Shown here: one piece after another, positions 27,486 through 37,324 of the stretch | Position numbering within the stretch: position 1 is the stretch's first letter | Layout: each line of letters opens with the position of its first letter | Source of the DNA: Sphingomonas baiyangensis | Lineage (GTDB): Bacteria > Pseudomonadota > Alphaproteobacteria > Sphingomonadales > Sphingomonadaceae | Length of the DNA stretch: 64,000 bases | Assembly: GCF_005144715.1 (NCBI RefSeq) | Contig: NZ_SWKR01000002.1 | Coordinates: forward strand, 310,001-374,000 | Direction of reading: 5' to 3' | Translations under genes and position numbers: made by a program | The notes under the pieces: model-generated | Database searches by the model: none | Seen by the model: only the letters and a program-made list of their open reading frames with translations | What the model was told of the DNA's origin: nothing

Positions 27486-28477
27486 ACGCGGTCGATCCAG
27501 CGTTGCAGCAGCGTCGCGGCGGCCTTGCCGTCGATCGCCTCGGAGGCGCGCGCGGCGCCTTCCTCGAGCGTGTCGGCGCGGCCGGCGACCATCAAGGCGG
27601 CGGCGGCGTTGAGCAGCACGGCGTCGCGATAGGCACCCGGCGCACCGTCCAGCAGCGCCGCCAGCGCGGCGGCGTTCTCGCGCGCCTCGCCGCCGCGGAT
27701 GCTGGCGAGCGGATGACGCGGCAGGCCGGCATCCTCGGGCGTGATGCGCTCGGGCAGCCGCGCGCTGCCGACATTGGCGACGACACTCGCCCCCTCGGTC
27801 GACAGTTCGTCGAGCGCGTCCTCGCCCGAGACGATGGCGGCGGCCTCGGCGCCGAGCATCTCGAGCGCCTGCGCATAGACCGGCACGTAATCGGGGCGAG
27901 CGATGCCGATCAGTTGCCGCGAAACCCTGGCAGGGTTCGCGAGCGGACCCATCAGGTTGAAGATCGTCCGCCGGCCGATCCGCCGGCGTACCGGCGCCAG
28001 CCGCTTGAGCGCGGGATGGTGGTTGGCGGCGAACAGGAAGGCAATGCCAAGTTCGGCGAGTGTCGCCTCGGCACTGGCAGTGGCGGCGTCGAGATCGAGG
28101 CCCAGCGCCTCGAGCGTGTCGGCGGCACCCGCCTTCGACGAGGCGGCGCGGTTGCCATGCTTGGCCACGGGCACGCCGCATGCCGCCACCACCAGCGCCA
28201 CCGCGGTCGACACGTTGACGGTGTGGTGCCCGTCGCCGCCGGTCCCGCACACGTCGATCGCGCCCGAAGGCGCGGCGACGGCGATCATCCGCGCCCGCAG
28301 CGCGCGCGCCGCCTCGGCGATCTCGATCGCGGTCTCGCCGCGTTCGGACAGGCGCGTGAGGAAATCGACGATGGCCGCTTCGTCGGCGCGGCCGTCGAGG
28401 ATGTCATCGAACGCTTGGCCCGCGCTTTCGTGGCTGAGCGGCGTGGCGGGATCGGGAAGCAGCGCGAGCGCGGTCAT
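27482..28477 (-). CDS. trpD: Anthranilate phosphoribosyltransferase
   Basis: A 331-residue TrpD. It has the PRPP-binding [14 protein letters not shown] motif, the [21 protein letters not shown] segment, [10 protein letters not shown] and the later TPEDAGLPR region. It joins anthranilate to phosphoribosyl pyrophosphate. The start codon overlaps the trpG stop (ATGA) and the stop overlaps trpC, so trpG-trpD-trpC are translationally coupled. Confidence 0.96.
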   Translation of the reverse strand: MTALALLPDPATPLSHESAGQAFDDILDGRADEAAIVDFLTRLSERGETAIEIAEAARALRARMIAVAAPSGAIDVCGTGGDGHHTVNVSTAVALVVAACGVPVAKHGNRAASSKAGAADTLEALGLDLDAATASAEATLAELGIAFLFAANHHPALKRLAPVRRRIGRRTIFNLMGPLANPARVSRQLIGIARPDYVPVYAQALEMLGAEAAAIVSGEDALDELSTEGASVVANVGSARLPERITPEDAGLPRHPLASIRGGEARENAAALAALLDGAPGAYRDAVLLNAAAALMVAGRADTLEEGAARASEAIDGKAAATLLQRWIDRV

Positions 28478-29082
28478 GCCGCCAGCCCGCCGGCCAGATG
28501 CGCGGGCATTACCGGCTCGATGCCGGCGGCGCGCAGGAAGTTAGCGAGCATCGCATGGCCATGCTCGGTGGCGATGCTCTCGGGATGGAACTGGACGCCG
28601 TGGATCGGCAGCGTAGCGTGGCGGAAGCCCATGACGCTCGCATCGGCGGCAGTCGCGTTGACCACCAGTGCCTTGGGCACGTCGGTGACGATCAGCGAGT
28701 GATAGCGCGTGGCGGTGAAGGGCGAGGGGAGGCCGGCGAACACGCCGCTGCCGTCATGCTCGACGGGGCAGGTCTTGCCGTGCATCAGCCCGCCACGCAC
28801 CACGCGCCCGCCGAAATGCTGGCCGATCGCCTGATGGCCAAGGCATACGCCGAGCAGCGGGCGCGCGTGCGCCGCGCATGCGGCGACGAGATCGAGGCTG
28901 ATGCCCGCCTCGTTGGGCGTGCAGGGGCCGGGCGAGATGAGGAATGCATCGGCGCCGCTATCGAGCGCAGCATCGACCGACAGCGCATCGTTGCGCTCGA
29001 CGCGGACTTCGACGCCCAGCTCCATCAGATAATGGACGAGGTTCCAGGTGAAGCTGTCATAATTGTCGATGACGAGGATCAT
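28474..29082 (-). CDS. trpG: Anthranilate synthase glutamine amidotransferase subunit
   Basis: A 202-residue class I glutamine amidotransferase. The oxyanion/nucleophile motif [11 protein letters not shown] has the catalytic Cys, and [14 protein letters not shown] near the C-terminus the His-x-Glu. It opens with [14 protein letters not shown]. It supplies ammonia to TrpE, and could also serve aminodeoxychorismate synthase. It heads the trpGDC-moaC-moeA run. trpE lies about 540 bp upstream on the same strand, separated by an oppositely oriented secreted-protein gene. Confidence 0.95.
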   Translation of the reverse strand: MILVIDNYDSFTWNLVHYLMELGVEVRVERNDALSVDAALDSGADAFLISPGPCTPNEAGISLDLVAACAAHARPLLGVCLGHQAIGQHFGGRVVRGGLMHGKTCPVEHDGSGVFAGLPSPFTATRYHSLIVTDVPKALVVNATAADASVMGFRHATLPIHGVQFHPESIATEHGHAMLANFLRAAGIEPVMPAHLAGGLAA

Positions 29083-29207
29083 GGCGGTGCCTTAGGACGC
29101 AAGCACGCGGGCGACAATAAGCGCGGATCGGATGATGCGCGCGGCTCGTTCATCGTTGCGCAAGCGTGGCGCGGCGATGATGCCGCCCACGCGAAGGGAA
29201 TTGCCAG

Positions 29208-29609
29208 ATGCCGCATCCGCTGCCGTTATCGCTGCTCGCCTGCATGGCGCTCGCGATGCCGTCGCTCGCCGTCGCGCAGGACGATCCGCCCAAGCGGCTG
29301 CGCAACGTGCAGGTGATGGGCAACGAGCCCTGCCCCGAGGCGGCGCCCGATGAGATCCTGGTGTGCGGGCGGATCGATCCCGAAGAGCAGTTCCGCATCC
29401 CCAAGCAGTTCCGCGAGCCGCCGCCGAGCCCGGCGAACACCGCCTGGGCCGTGCGCGCCGAGCGGATGATGGACGACAATCGGATCGGGCTGCCCGATAG
29501 CTGCTCGCCCGTGGGCACCGGCGGACAGACGGGGTGTGCCGCGATGTTCAACAACAACTGGCGCGCGATGGCACGCGAGCAGCGCCGGCTCGACGCGCAG
29601 GTGCCGTAA
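29208..29609 (+). CDS. Secreted hypothetical protein, sphingomonad-type
   Basis: A 133-residue protein with a signal peptide (residues 1-23, cleavage near AVAQ). The mature part is rich in Pro and has a pair of cysteines around CPEAAPDEILVCGR, followed by RIDPEEQFRIPKQFR, then two further cysteines. The EILVCGR motif followed by R-I-P is, as I recall, a recurrent feature of short exported proteins of Sphingomonadales with no known function. It is transcribed against the trp genes on both sides. Confidence 0.75.
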   Translation: MPHPLPLSLLACMALAMPSLAVAQDDPPKRLRNVQVMGNEPCPEAAPDEILVCGRIDPEEQFRIPKQFREPPPSPANTAWAVRAERMMDDNRIGLPDSCSPVGTGGQTGCAAMFNNNWRAMAREQRRLDAQVP

Positions 29610-29620
29610 CCCGGCGCGAC

Positions 29621-31108
29621 TTACTGCCCGAATTGTGGCTCGGCAGCGCGGGCGATGGCTTCTCGCGCGGCGGCAAACAGCGCGCCGGCCTTGGCTTCGC
29701 ATTCGCGCTGCTCATAGGCGGGATCGCTGTCGGCCACGATGCCGGCACCCGCCTGCACGTGCATCACGCCGTCCTGCACCACCGCGGTGCGCAGCACGAT
29801 GCACGAATCCATCGATCCGTCGGGCGAGAAATAGCCGACGCCGCCGGCATAGGCGCCGCGCCCCTCCGGCTCGAGCTCGGCGATGATCTGGCACGCGCGC
29901 ACCTTGGGCGCGCCCGATACGGTGCCAGCGGGAAAGCCCGCGAACAAGGCGTCGATCGCGTCGCGACCCTCGGCAAGCCGGCCGGTGACGTTCGAGACGA
30001 TGTGCATGACGTGACTGTAGAGCTCCACTGCGTAGCTGTCGGTCACCTGCACGCTGCCCGGCGCGCTGACGCGGCCGGCATCGTTGCGGCCGAGATCGAG
30101 CAGCATCAGATGCTCGGCGCGTTCCTTGGGATCGGCGAGCAGCCCCGCGCGATTGGCCTCGTCTGCGGCGGCATCGGCGCCGCGCGGGCGCGTGCCGGCG
30201 ATGGGGCGCACTGTCACTTCGCCGTCGCGAACGCGCACGAGGATCTCGGGGCTCGATCCGGTGAGCGCGAAGCCCGGCAGGTCGAGGTGATAGAGGAAGG
30301 GCGAGGGGTTGATGCGGCGCAGCGCGCGGTAGAGCTCGAAGGGCGGCAGCGCGAAGGGCGCGGAGAAGCGCTGCGCGAGCACGACTTGGAAGATGTCGCC
30401 CGCGGCGATGTATGCCTTGGCGGCATCGACCATCGCGGCATAGTCGCCGCGCGCGAGCGCGGGTTGCGGCACTATCTCGGTCGGGTCGCCGCGAGTGGGT
30501 GCGGGCAGCGGCGCCGTGGCGAGACGGTGCGATACCGCCTCGATCCGCTCGCATGCCGTCTCGACGTCGCCGCCGGGCCATATGGGTGCGACGACGAACA
30601 GCGCATCGGCGAGCCGATCGAACACGAGAAGTACGGTGGGGCGCACGAAAATCATGTCGGGCATCGCCACGGCGCGCGGGCGGGGCGGCGGCAGACGCTC
30701 GACGAGGCCGATCGTCTCGTAGCCGAAATAGCCGACGAGGCAGGCAAGCGCGCGCGGCAGTTCGGGCGGCACGTCGCAGCGGCATGACACCACCAACGCG
30801 CGTAATGCATCGAGCGAGGGCGCGTCGGCGGGCGCGAACGCGTCGCGATCGGCGAGCCAGCGGGCGTTGATCTCGGCGGTATCGCCCGAAGCACGGAACA
30901 CCAGATCGGGCGCGAGGCCGATCAGGCTATGGCGCCCGCGCACCGCGCCGCCCTCGACCGATTCGAGCAGGAAGTCGCCGCGGCCGGGTTCGATCAGCCG
31001 GAGCGCCGCCGATACCGGCGTCTCGGTATCGGCGAGCTGGCGACGCCAGACCAACGCGGGGCGGCCGGCGGCGAGCGCCGCGCGCGCCGCCGCCACGCCT
31101 TCGATCAC
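29621..31108 (-). CDS. trpE: Anthranilate synthase component I
   Basis: A 495-residue chorismate-utilising enzyme. It has FLLESVEGG near the N-terminus (feedback-site region), IFQVVLAQRFSAPF, the GSSPEILVR and IAGTRPRG motifs, LMLLDLGRNDAGRV, SGAPKVRACQIIAELEP and the YAGGVGYFSPDG block, all diagnostic. It makes anthranilate from chorismate with ammonia from TrpG. The start overlaps the stop of the upstream foldase gene (ATGA). No leader peptide or attenuator is visible because trpE is translationally coupled to that gene. Confidence 0.96.
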   Translation of the reverse strand: MIEGVAAARAALAAGRPALVWRRQLADTETPVSAALRLIEPGRGDFLLESVEGGAVRGRHSLIGLAPDLVFRASGDTAEINARWLADRDAFAPADAPSLDALRALVVSCRCDVPPELPRALACLVGYFGYETIGLVERLPPPRPRAVAMPDMIFVRPTVLLVFDRLADALFVVAPIWPGGDVETACERIEAVSHRLATAPLPAPTRGDPTEIVPQPALARGDYAAMVDAAKAYIAAGDIFQVVLAQRFSAPFALPPFELYRALRRINPSPFLYHLDLPGFALTGSSPEILVRVRDGEVTVRPIAGTRPRGADAAADEANRAGLLADPKERAEHLMLLDLGRNDAGRVSAPGSVQVTDSYAVELYSHVMHIVSNVTGRLAEGRDAIDALFAGFPAGTVSGAPKVRACQIIAELEPEGRGAYAGGVGYFSPDGSMDSCIVLRTAVVQDGVMHVQAGAGIVADSDPAYEQRECEAKAGALFAAAREAIARAAEPQFGQ

Positions 31109-33036
31109 GGCGCCTCGCCGGTGAGCGAGCCGCGTACACGCGCGACGGCATCGGCATCGCGCGTGACGCCCACCACGGCCTGCGCGGCGTTGGTGAACTG
31201 CTCGGCATATTCGCTGCCGACGACGCCGCCCAGGCCCGCGCGTGTCGCGTTGATGGCGTTGTCGTCCTTCGACGCGTCGCCGCGATCGATGCCGGTGACG
31301 GCGACGACGAACCAGCCACTGCGATCGGGCGCCTCGAGCAGCTTGGCGGTGCCTTCCTTCATCGAGAACATGAGCGCGACGGGCGGCGGCAGCTGTTGGC
31401 GGCGCGCGGCGAGATCGGCGCGCGACACGTCGATCGACTGGACAGGCGGCGCCTGGATACCCGCCGCGCCGATCGCCTGGCGCAGCGCGGTGCCGCGATT
31501 GACGTTGGCGATGACGCGATTGGCCTGCGTGCGCGCGGCCTGGCGCGCCTGATCGAGCCGATAGTCGCGCGCCACGGTCTCGCGGATCGAGGCTAGGGGG
31601 CGGGCGGCGGCGGGAACCACACGCTGGAGTGCGACGAGCGCGAAGCTGCCATCCTCGCCCATCGCGACGAGCTGCGGCGAATCGCCTTCCTCAGCGGCGA
31701 AGCCGGCTTCGGCGATACGCGCGATGGTGGGATCGGGCTCGGCGGGGCGATCGGGATCGAAGCCGCGCGCGGTGACGGGCGGGGTCTGGCGCGCCTCGAG
31801 CCGCGTCTCGGCGATCAGCTCGTCGAAGGTGGCGCCATCGGTGATGCCGGTATCGAGCCGGTCCTGCGTCGCGCCAATCGCTTCGGTCGCCTTGCGCTGG
31901 CGGACTTCGGCGGTCAGTTCCTCGCGCACTTCGGCAAGGCTGCGTGCCGGTGTCTGCGTGACGTCGCTTACGCGCAGCACGTGCCAGCCGAGCGGCGAGC
32001 GGACGGGGCCGGCGACCTCGCCTTCGCCCGCGGCGAACGCGGCGGCGGCGACGGCGGCGCTGGTGCGACCGGCCAGCGCCTCCTGCGACGCATCCTCGAT
32101 CGTCGTCGGGACGAGCCCGGCGCCGCGCGCGGCATCGGCGATGCTCGTGCCGCCGCGCACCGCGGTGGCGATGCGGCGCGCGGCCGCCTCGTCGGCGACG
32201 ATCACCTGATCGACCGAGCGGGCGGTGCTGGCGCCATAGCGCGCGGCGGCGGCGCGATAGGCTGCCTGCAGATCGGCATCGGTCACCTGCGTCGCGGCGG
32301 CGACGCTCTCGGGCGAGACGAGCGCGTAGCGCAGCACGCGGCGCTCGGGCAGCATGTAGCGCGAGCGGTTGCTGTTGTAGAATGCGGTAAGCTGCGCATC
32401 GCTGGGCGCGGCGGCGGCATCGGCGCGTGCGGGGACGAAGGCGATATCGGCCTGGCGGCGCTCGAGCAGCAGTGAGGCATAGGGCAGCGCATGCTGGCGC
32501 GCGACCTGGCTCGCACCGGTGGTGGGGGCCAGCAGCCACTGCGCGAAGATCTCGCGGCGAATGTCGTCGCGCAGCTGCTGCTGGGTGATCTGGTTGCTGG
32601 CAAGCGCGCGCTCGAACGTCGCCTGGTCGAACTGGCCGTTGAAGCCCTGGAAGGCGGGGATGCTCGCGATCCGCCCGTCGATCAGCGCCTTCGAGGCGAC
32701 CATGCCCGATGCGTCGGCGAACTGCTCGAGCGCGACCGAGCCGATGACACGCGACAGCACGCCTTCGAGCCCGCCGGCGCCGACGAAGCTCGAAATGTCG
32801 AGATCGGGATTCTGCTCGCGCGCGGCGTTGAGCGCGATGCGCGTGCGCTCCTCGAGCTCGCGATCGGTAATCGCCGCATCGCCGACCGTCGCCACCGTCT
32901 GTCCCTGCGGGCCGCCGGTGGGCGCGACGTTCGACAGGTCGGTCAGCCCGAAGGCGAGCGCGATGATCGCCAGCACGCCGAGTGTGACGATGACGCCGAT
33001 CCGCGAATTGGTGAGGCGGCGAATGAAGCTGAGCAT
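31105..33036 (-). CDS. SurA-N/PpiD-like membrane-anchored peptidyl-prolyl isomerase
   Basis: A 643-residue protein. One membrane helix near the N-terminus (about residues 13-33) anchors a long periplasmic part. A SurA-N-type chaperone region contains GDAAITDRELEERTR. A parvulin-type PPIC domain around residues 250-370 includes SPLGWHVLRVSDV. This is the architecture of PpiD, a chaperone at the periplasmic exit of the Sec translocon. The position directly before trpE is typical for alphaproteobacteria. Confidence 0.9.
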   Translation of the reverse strand: MLSFIRRLTNSRIGVIVTLGVLAIIALAFGLTDLSNVAPTGGPQGQTVATVGDAAITDRELEERTRIALNAAREQNPDLDISSFVGAGGLEGVLSRVIGSVALEQFADASGMVASKALIDGRIASIPAFQGFNGQFDQATFERALASNQITQQQLRDDIRREIFAQWLLAPTTGASQVARQHALPYASLLLERRQADIAFVPARADAAAAPSDAQLTAFYNSNRSRYMLPERRVLRYALVSPESVAAATQVTDADLQAAYRAAAARYGASTARSVDQVIVADEAAARRIATAVRGGTSIADAARGAGLVPTTIEDASQEALAGRTSAAVAAAAFAAGEGEVAGPVRSPLGWHVLRVSDVTQTPARSLAEVREELTAEVRQRKATEAIGATQDRLDTGITDGATFDELIAETRLEARQTPPVTARGFDPDRPAEPDPTIARIAEAGFAAEEGDSPQLVAMGEDGSFALVALQRVVPAAARPLASIRETVARDYRLDQARQAARTQANRVIANVNRGTALRQAIGAAGIQAPPVQSIDVSRADLAARRQQLPPPVALMFSMKEGTAKLLEAPDRSGWFVVAVTGIDRGDASKDDNAINATRAGLGGVVGSEYAEQFTNAAQAVVGVTRDADAVARVRGSLTGEAP

Positions 33037-33128
33037 GCGGAACCGATCTTCAGGGAAAATGCGCCGACGGCTTTAGGGCGCACCCTTCGCGCTTGCAACG
33101 ATTCCGCTGGCGTTCGCGCAGGCGAGCT

Positions 33129-34319
33129 TCAGCGCAGCAGCTCGACTGCCATGGCCGTCGCCTCGCCACCACCGATGCACAACGAGGCAAGGCCGCGCCG
33201 CGCGCCCTTCGTCTCGAGCGCCGAGAGCATGGTGGCGAGGATGCGCGCGCCGGATGCGCCGATGGGGTGGCCCAGCGCGCACGCGCCGCCATGCACGTTG
33301 AGCACGTCATGCGGCAGCGAGAGGTCGCGCATCGCGATCATCGCGACGCAGGCGAACGCCTCGTTGACCTCGAACAGATCGACATCGCCGGCCTGCCAGC
33401 CCGCCTTCTCCAGCGCCTTGCGCATCGCGAACACCGGAGCGGTGGTGAAGCGCGCGGGCGCGTGCGCGTGGCCGGCATGCGCGACGACGCGGGCGACGGG
33501 ATCGAGGCCGTATTTCTCGGCGACCGACATGCGCGTCATCACCAGCGCGGCGGCACCGTCGGAAATCGACGAGGCGTTGGCGGCGGTGATCGTGCCTTCC
33601 TTCGAAAAGGCGGGCTTGAGCGTGGGGATCTTGGCCACGTCACCGCGCGCGGGCTGCTCGTCGAGGCGGATCGTGTCGGTGCCCTTGCGCGTCGACACCT
33701 CAACCGGCACGATCTCGCGATCGAACGCGCCCGACTTTTGCGCGGCCTGCGCGCGCTCGAGGCTCCGGATCGCGAAATCGTCCTGCGCTGCGCGGGTGAA
33801 CTGATATTCGGCCGCCGTCTCCTCGGCGAAGCTACCCATCAGCCGGCCGGGCTCATAGGCATCCTCGAGCCCGTCGAGATACATGTGATCCTTGAGCACG
33901 TCATGGCCGATGCGCGCACCGGCGCGGTGGCGCAGCGAGAGATAGGGCGCGTTGGTCATGCTCTCCATGCCGCCCGCGACGATGAGGTCGACCGAGCCGG
34001 CGGCCAGCGCCTCGGCCGCCATGATCGCGGCCTGCATCCCCGAGCCGCACATCTTGTTGACCGTCGTGGCCTCGACATGCTGCGGCAGGCCGGCGCCGAT
34101 CGCCGCCTGGCGCGCGGGCGCCTGGCCGAGGCCGGCGGGCAGCGCGCAGCCCATGTAGATGCGCTCGATCGCCTCGCCCTTCAGCCCGGCGCGCTCGACC
34201 GCGCCGCCCACTGCCGCTGCGCCGAGCGCGGTTGCCGCCGCGCCCGACAGGGAGCCCTGGAAGCTGCCCATCGGCGTGCGGGCATAGCTGGCGATGACGA
34301 CGGGGTCGGTGGCGGGCAT
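33129..34319 (-). CDS. Acetyl-CoA acetyltransferase (thiolase)
   Basis: A 396-residue thiolase. The acyl-accepting cysteine is in NKMCGSGMQA (about residues 86-95), and the C-terminal motifs VNEAFA, NVHGGACALGHPIGASGARI and CIGGGEATA supply the His, His and second Cys. It catalyses reversible condensation of acetyl-CoA units, as in acetoacetyl-CoA and PHB metabolism or beta-oxidation. It stands alone, with 92 bp to the foldase gene, so its pathway is not told by neighbours. Confidence 0.94.
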   Translation of the reverse strand: MPATDPVVIASYARTPMGSFQGSLSGAAATALGAAAVGGAVERAGLKGEAIERIYMGCALPAGLGQAPARQAAIGAGLPQHVEATTVNKMCGSGMQAAIMAAEALAAGSVDLIVAGGMESMTNAPYLSLRHRAGARIGHDVLKDHMYLDGLEDAYEPGRLMGSFAEETAAEYQFTRAAQDDFAIRSLERAQAAQKSGAFDREIVPVEVSTRKGTDTIRLDEQPARGDVAKIPTLKPAFSKEGTITAANASSISDGAAALVMTRMSVAEKYGLDPVARVVAHAGHAHAPARFTTAPVFAMRKALEKAGWQAGDVDLFEVNEAFACVAMIAMRDLSLPHDVLNVHGGACALGHPIGASGARILATMLSALETKGARRGLASLCIGGGEATAMAVELLR

Positions 34320-34405
34320 TCGGGCATCCTCTCGCTTGGTTGCCGGCCATGTAGGCGGCGCGGCGGCGCTTGTCACCGCGCGGGCGATGCGCCAACGCTC
34401 GGGCG

Positions 34406-35152
34406 ATGTCGGCGGCATGGGTCTGGCCGCTGTCGCTCGGGCTACTGGGGCTCGTGTTCGGCAGCTTCATCGCGACGCTGGCGATCCGCTGGCCGGCGGG
34501 GCGGTCGATCGCGCGCGGGCGCTCGGCGTGCGACGGCTGCGGGGCGACGCTGGGGCCGGGCGAACTGGTGCCGGTACTGAGCCATGTGATCCAGCGCGGG
34601 CGATGCCGCCATTGCGGCACGCCGATCGCGCACAGCCATCTCGCGATCGAACTGCTCGGCTGCGCGGTGGGGCTGGCGGCGGGCATTGCGGCGCCCGGCA
34701 TCGAAGGGGCGGCGGGCGCGGTGTTCGGCTGGCTGCTGCTGGCGCTGGCGGCGACCGATGCGGTGGCGTTCTGGCTGCCCGACCGGCTGACCGCGACGCT
34801 GGCGCTGGCGGGCCTCGGCGCGGGGGCGCTGGGGCTGGGCGCGCCGCTTGGCGACCGGCTGATCGGCGCCGCGGCGGGGTTCGCGGTGCTGGCGCTGGCG
34901 GCAGCGGCGTACCGGCTGATGCGCGGGCGCACGGGGCTGGGCGGGGGCGACCCCAAATTGTTCGGCGCGATCGGGCTTTGGCTAGGCTGGCGCGCGCTGC
35001 CGGCGGTGCTGCTCGTGGCGGCGTTGCTGGGCATCGCCTGGGCGATGGCGCGGGCGATGCGTGCCGACGCGCGGCTGCCGCTCGGCACGCTGCTGGCGAT
35101 CGCTGCATTCGGCTATTGGCTGGCGAGGCAATTGTCGCTTACACCGATGTAG
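34406..35152 (+). CDS. Type IV prepilin peptidase (A24 aspartic protease)
   Basis: A 248-residue polytopic protein. Near the N-terminus are the cytoplasmic zinc-like motifs CDGCG and CRHCG of the N-methyltransferase domain. Two catalytic aspartates of the GxGD type are expected; one is in ALAATDAVAFWLPDRL and the other in GLGGGDPKLFGAIG. It cleaves and methylates prepilin-like proteins in the inner membrane for type IV pili or type II secretion. No pilin, ATPase or secretin gene is nearby, so its partners lie elsewhere. ATG at 34406 is preferred over one at 34370. Confidence 0.9.
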   Translation: MSAAWVWPLSLGLLGLVFGSFIATLAIRWPAGRSIARGRSACDGCGATLGPGELVPVLSHVIQRGRCRHCGTPIAHSHLAIELLGCAVGLAAGIAAPGIEGAAGAVFGWLLLALAATDAVAFWLPDRLTATLALAGLGAGALGLGAPLGDRLIGAAAGFAVLALAAAAYRLMRGRTGLGGGDPKLFGAIGLWLGWRALPAVLLVAALLGIAWAMARAMRADARLPLGTLLAIAAFGYWLARQLSLTPM

Positions 35153-35168
35153 ATAAGGGAGAGCGGCG

Positions 35169-36578
35169 ATGCGCGACATACTCGATCGGCAACGAAGCGC
35201 CTTCATGGCCGAGCTGCCCGTTTCCGCCGCGGTGCGCCGCGACCGGCTGAAGCGCGCGGCGGCAATGATCGTCGACAACCAGCAGCGCTTCTGCGACACG
35301 CTGAGCGAGGACTTCGGCCATCGCAGCCACGAACAGTCGCTGCTGACCGACATCGCCTCCTCGGTTTCGCCGATCCGCCACGCGACGAAGTCGCTCGATC
35401 GCTGGATGAAGCCCGATCGCAGGCCGGTGCTGTTCCCGCTGGGGCTGCTGGGCGCCAGGGCCTGGGTGGAATATCAGCCCAAGGGCGTGATCGGCATCAT
35501 CGCGCCGTGGAATTTCCCCGTGAACCTGGTGATGAGCCCGCTTGCCGGCGTGCTTGCGGCGGGCAACCGGGCGATGGTAAAGACGAGCGAGTTCACGCCA
35601 TGCGTTGCCGCCTTGTTCGAGGAACTGGGCGCAAGCTATTTCGACGAGAGCGAAGTCGCGTTCGTGTCGGGCGGGCCCGATGTCGGCAAGGCGTTCGCCG
35701 GCCTGCCCTTCGACCATCTGCTGTTCACCGGGGCGACGGGGATCGCCAAGCATATCCTCCACGCCGCCGCCGACAATCTGGTGCCCGTCACGCTCGAACT
35801 GGGCGGCAAGTCGCCGGTGATCGTGGGCGCCGGGGCCGACATGCGCCAGGCGACCGAGCGCGTCGTGCTGGGCAAGATGATGAACGCGGGGCAGATCTGC
35901 CTCGCGCCCGATTACATGCTGGTGCCCGCCGGTCGCGAGCAGGAGGCGATGGACGGCCTGCGCGCCGCAGCATCGGCGCTGTACCCCAGCCTCATCGACA
36001 ATCCCGACTATACCGCGATCATCAACGACCGGCATCACCAGCGGCTGACCGACTGGATCGAGGACGCGCGCGCCAAGGGCGCGACGGTGGAAGTCGTGAA
36101 CCCGGCCAACGAGGATTTTGGCGCCAGCAACGGCCGCAAGATGCCGTTGCACATCGTGCGTGATGCGACCGACGACATGACGGTGATGCAGGAGGAGATA
36201 TTCGGCCCGGTGCTGCCCGTGCGCCGCTATCATGCGATCGATGACGCGATCGGCGAGGTGAACCGTCGCGACCGGCCGCTTGCGCTCTATCATTTCGGCA
36301 CCGACGAGGCCGAGCGCCGCCGTGTGCTCGACCGGACGATCTCGGGCGGGGTGACGCTCGACGACGTGATCTTCCATGTCAGTCAGGAGGAGCTGCCCTT
36401 CGGCGGCATCGGTCCTTCGGGCATGGGCGCCTATCACGGCGAAGCAGGCTTCCGCACGTTCAGCCATGCGCGCAGCATCTACAAGCAGCCACGAATCGAC
36501 GTGGCGAAGCTGGGAGGGCTCAAGCCGCCCTATGGCGCCGCGATCCGCAAGGCGGTCGCGCGGCAGATGAAGGGCTAA
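35169..36578 (+). CDS. Coniferyl-aldehyde dehydrogenase
   Basis: A 469-residue aldehyde dehydrogenase. The catalytic Cys244 is in NAGQICLAPDY, the general-base Glu210 in ELGGKSP, and the NAD-binding Asn in the APWNFPVNL segment. The replacement of the usual GQ-x-C-T by GQICLAPDY and the loop DDVIFHVSQEELPFGGIGPSGMG are typical of coniferyl-aldehyde dehydrogenases, which act in lignin-aromatic catabolism and on other aldehydes. It starts 16 bp after the prepilin peptidase, with GAGAGCGG as RBS. Confidence 0.88.
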   Translation: MRDILDRQRSAFMAELPVSAAVRRDRLKRAAAMIVDNQQRFCDTLSEDFGHRSHEQSLLTDIASSVSPIRHATKSLDRWMKPDRRPVLFPLGLLGARAWVEYQPKGVIGIIAPWNFPVNLVMSPLAGVLAAGNRAMVKTSEFTPCVAALFEELGASYFDESEVAFVSGGPDVGKAFAGLPFDHLLFTGATGIAKHILHAAADNLVPVTLELGGKSPVIVGAGADMRQATERVVLGKMMNAGQICLAPDYMLVPAGREQEAMDGLRAAASALYPSLIDNPDYTAIINDRHHQRLTDWIEDARAKGATVEVVNPANEDFGASNGRKMPLHIVRDATDDMTVMQEEIFGPVLPVRRYHAIDDAIGEVNRRDRPLALYHFGTDEAERRRVLDRTISGGVTLDDVIFHVSQEELPFGGIGPSGMGAYHGEAGFRTFSHARSIYKQPRIDVAKLGGLKPPYGAAIRKAVARQMKG

Positions 36579-36605
36579 AGGCTGCGAACAGCGTCACGAA
36601 CCAGT

Positions 36606-36693
36606 CCCGTTCGTGCTGAGCTTGTCGAAGCACCGTTCTCCTTTTCTCGCTCAGCAGAAAGACCGGCCCTTCGACAAGCTCAGGGCGAACGGG
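36606..36693. repeat. REPIN-like inverted repeat (two 25-bp arms)
   Basis: The arm at 36606-36630 (CCCGTTCGTGCTGAGCTTGT continuing CGAAG) is the reverse complement, with two mismatches, of the arm at 36669-36693, separated by 38 bp. The unit is the same as the single copy at 1283-1306. The element fills the gap between convergent genes and could fold into a long hairpin that ends transcription from both sides. Confidence 0.7.
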
Positions 36694-36727
36694 CGGGCAC
36701 GATAGCGACCGCGCAGCCGACTAATCG

Positions 36728-37324
36728 CTAGGCGGCAGGCTCGATGCGGTATTCGATCGGCTTGAAGCTGCCGCCGTTCGAATCCTTCGCCGAACAGGCG
36801 GTGAGGCCGACGACTAGGTCCATCGCGGCGCGAAAGGCGATGTGGTCGCCGGCCTTGCTGATCGGCGGCAACACCTTGAAGCGACCCGTCTCGCCGTCGA
36901 CGGGCACGTTCATGAAGCAGTTGAACGCGCTCGGGATGCGATCGGGCAGCACGCCATATGGTTCGAGCGCGGCGGCGAGGTTGCCGAAGCAGCCGCGATG
37001 CGGCGGCTCGTTCTCATAGCATATACGAAACGTATCGTAACTGCATGGTGTGAGCAGGAAATCATGCCGCCCGACGCTGTCCGACACGATATCGAGCATC
37101 ACGTTCGACCGGTTCGAATAGAGTTTGTCGCCGGTGGTCAGATAGATGCGCTCGGCATAGTCGAAGCTGCGCCCCGAGGAGAGCACTTCGTCGATATCGT
37201 CGGCGTTGAACACCAGCAGGTCGGCGACCTGCTCGCCCATCGGATCGACGACCACGAGCGTCTCGCCCTTTGCCAGCCGGAATCCGGCGCCGCTGCGCGG
37301 CGCGATGCGGTGTTGTGCGGTCAC
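36728..37324 (-). CDS. DUF1989 family protein (urea-amidolyase-associated / carboxyguanidine-deiminase-like)
   Basis: A 198-residue protein with the hallmarks of DUF1989: FDYAERIYLTTGDKLYSN, a SVGRHDFLLTPCS segment, HRGCFGNLAAAL and IPSAFNCFMNVPVD. Characterised relatives include the urea-carboxylase-associated proteins now known as subunits of carboxyguanidine deiminase, so a hydrolase acting on a guanidine- or urea-like compound is plausible. No urea carboxylase is next to it. It overlaps the upstream YqcI/YcgG gene by four bases (ATGA), implying linked function. Confidence 0.85.
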   Translation of the reverse strand: MTAQHRIAPRSGAGFRLAKGETLVVVDPMGEQVADLLVFNADDIDEVLSSGRSFDYAERIYLTTGDKLYSNRSNVMLDIVSDSVGRHDFLLTPCSYDTFRICYENEPPHRGCFGNLAAALEPYGVLPDRIPSAFNCFMNVPVDGETGRFKVLPPISKAGDHIAFRAAMDLVVGLTACSAKDSNGGSFKPIEYRIEPAA

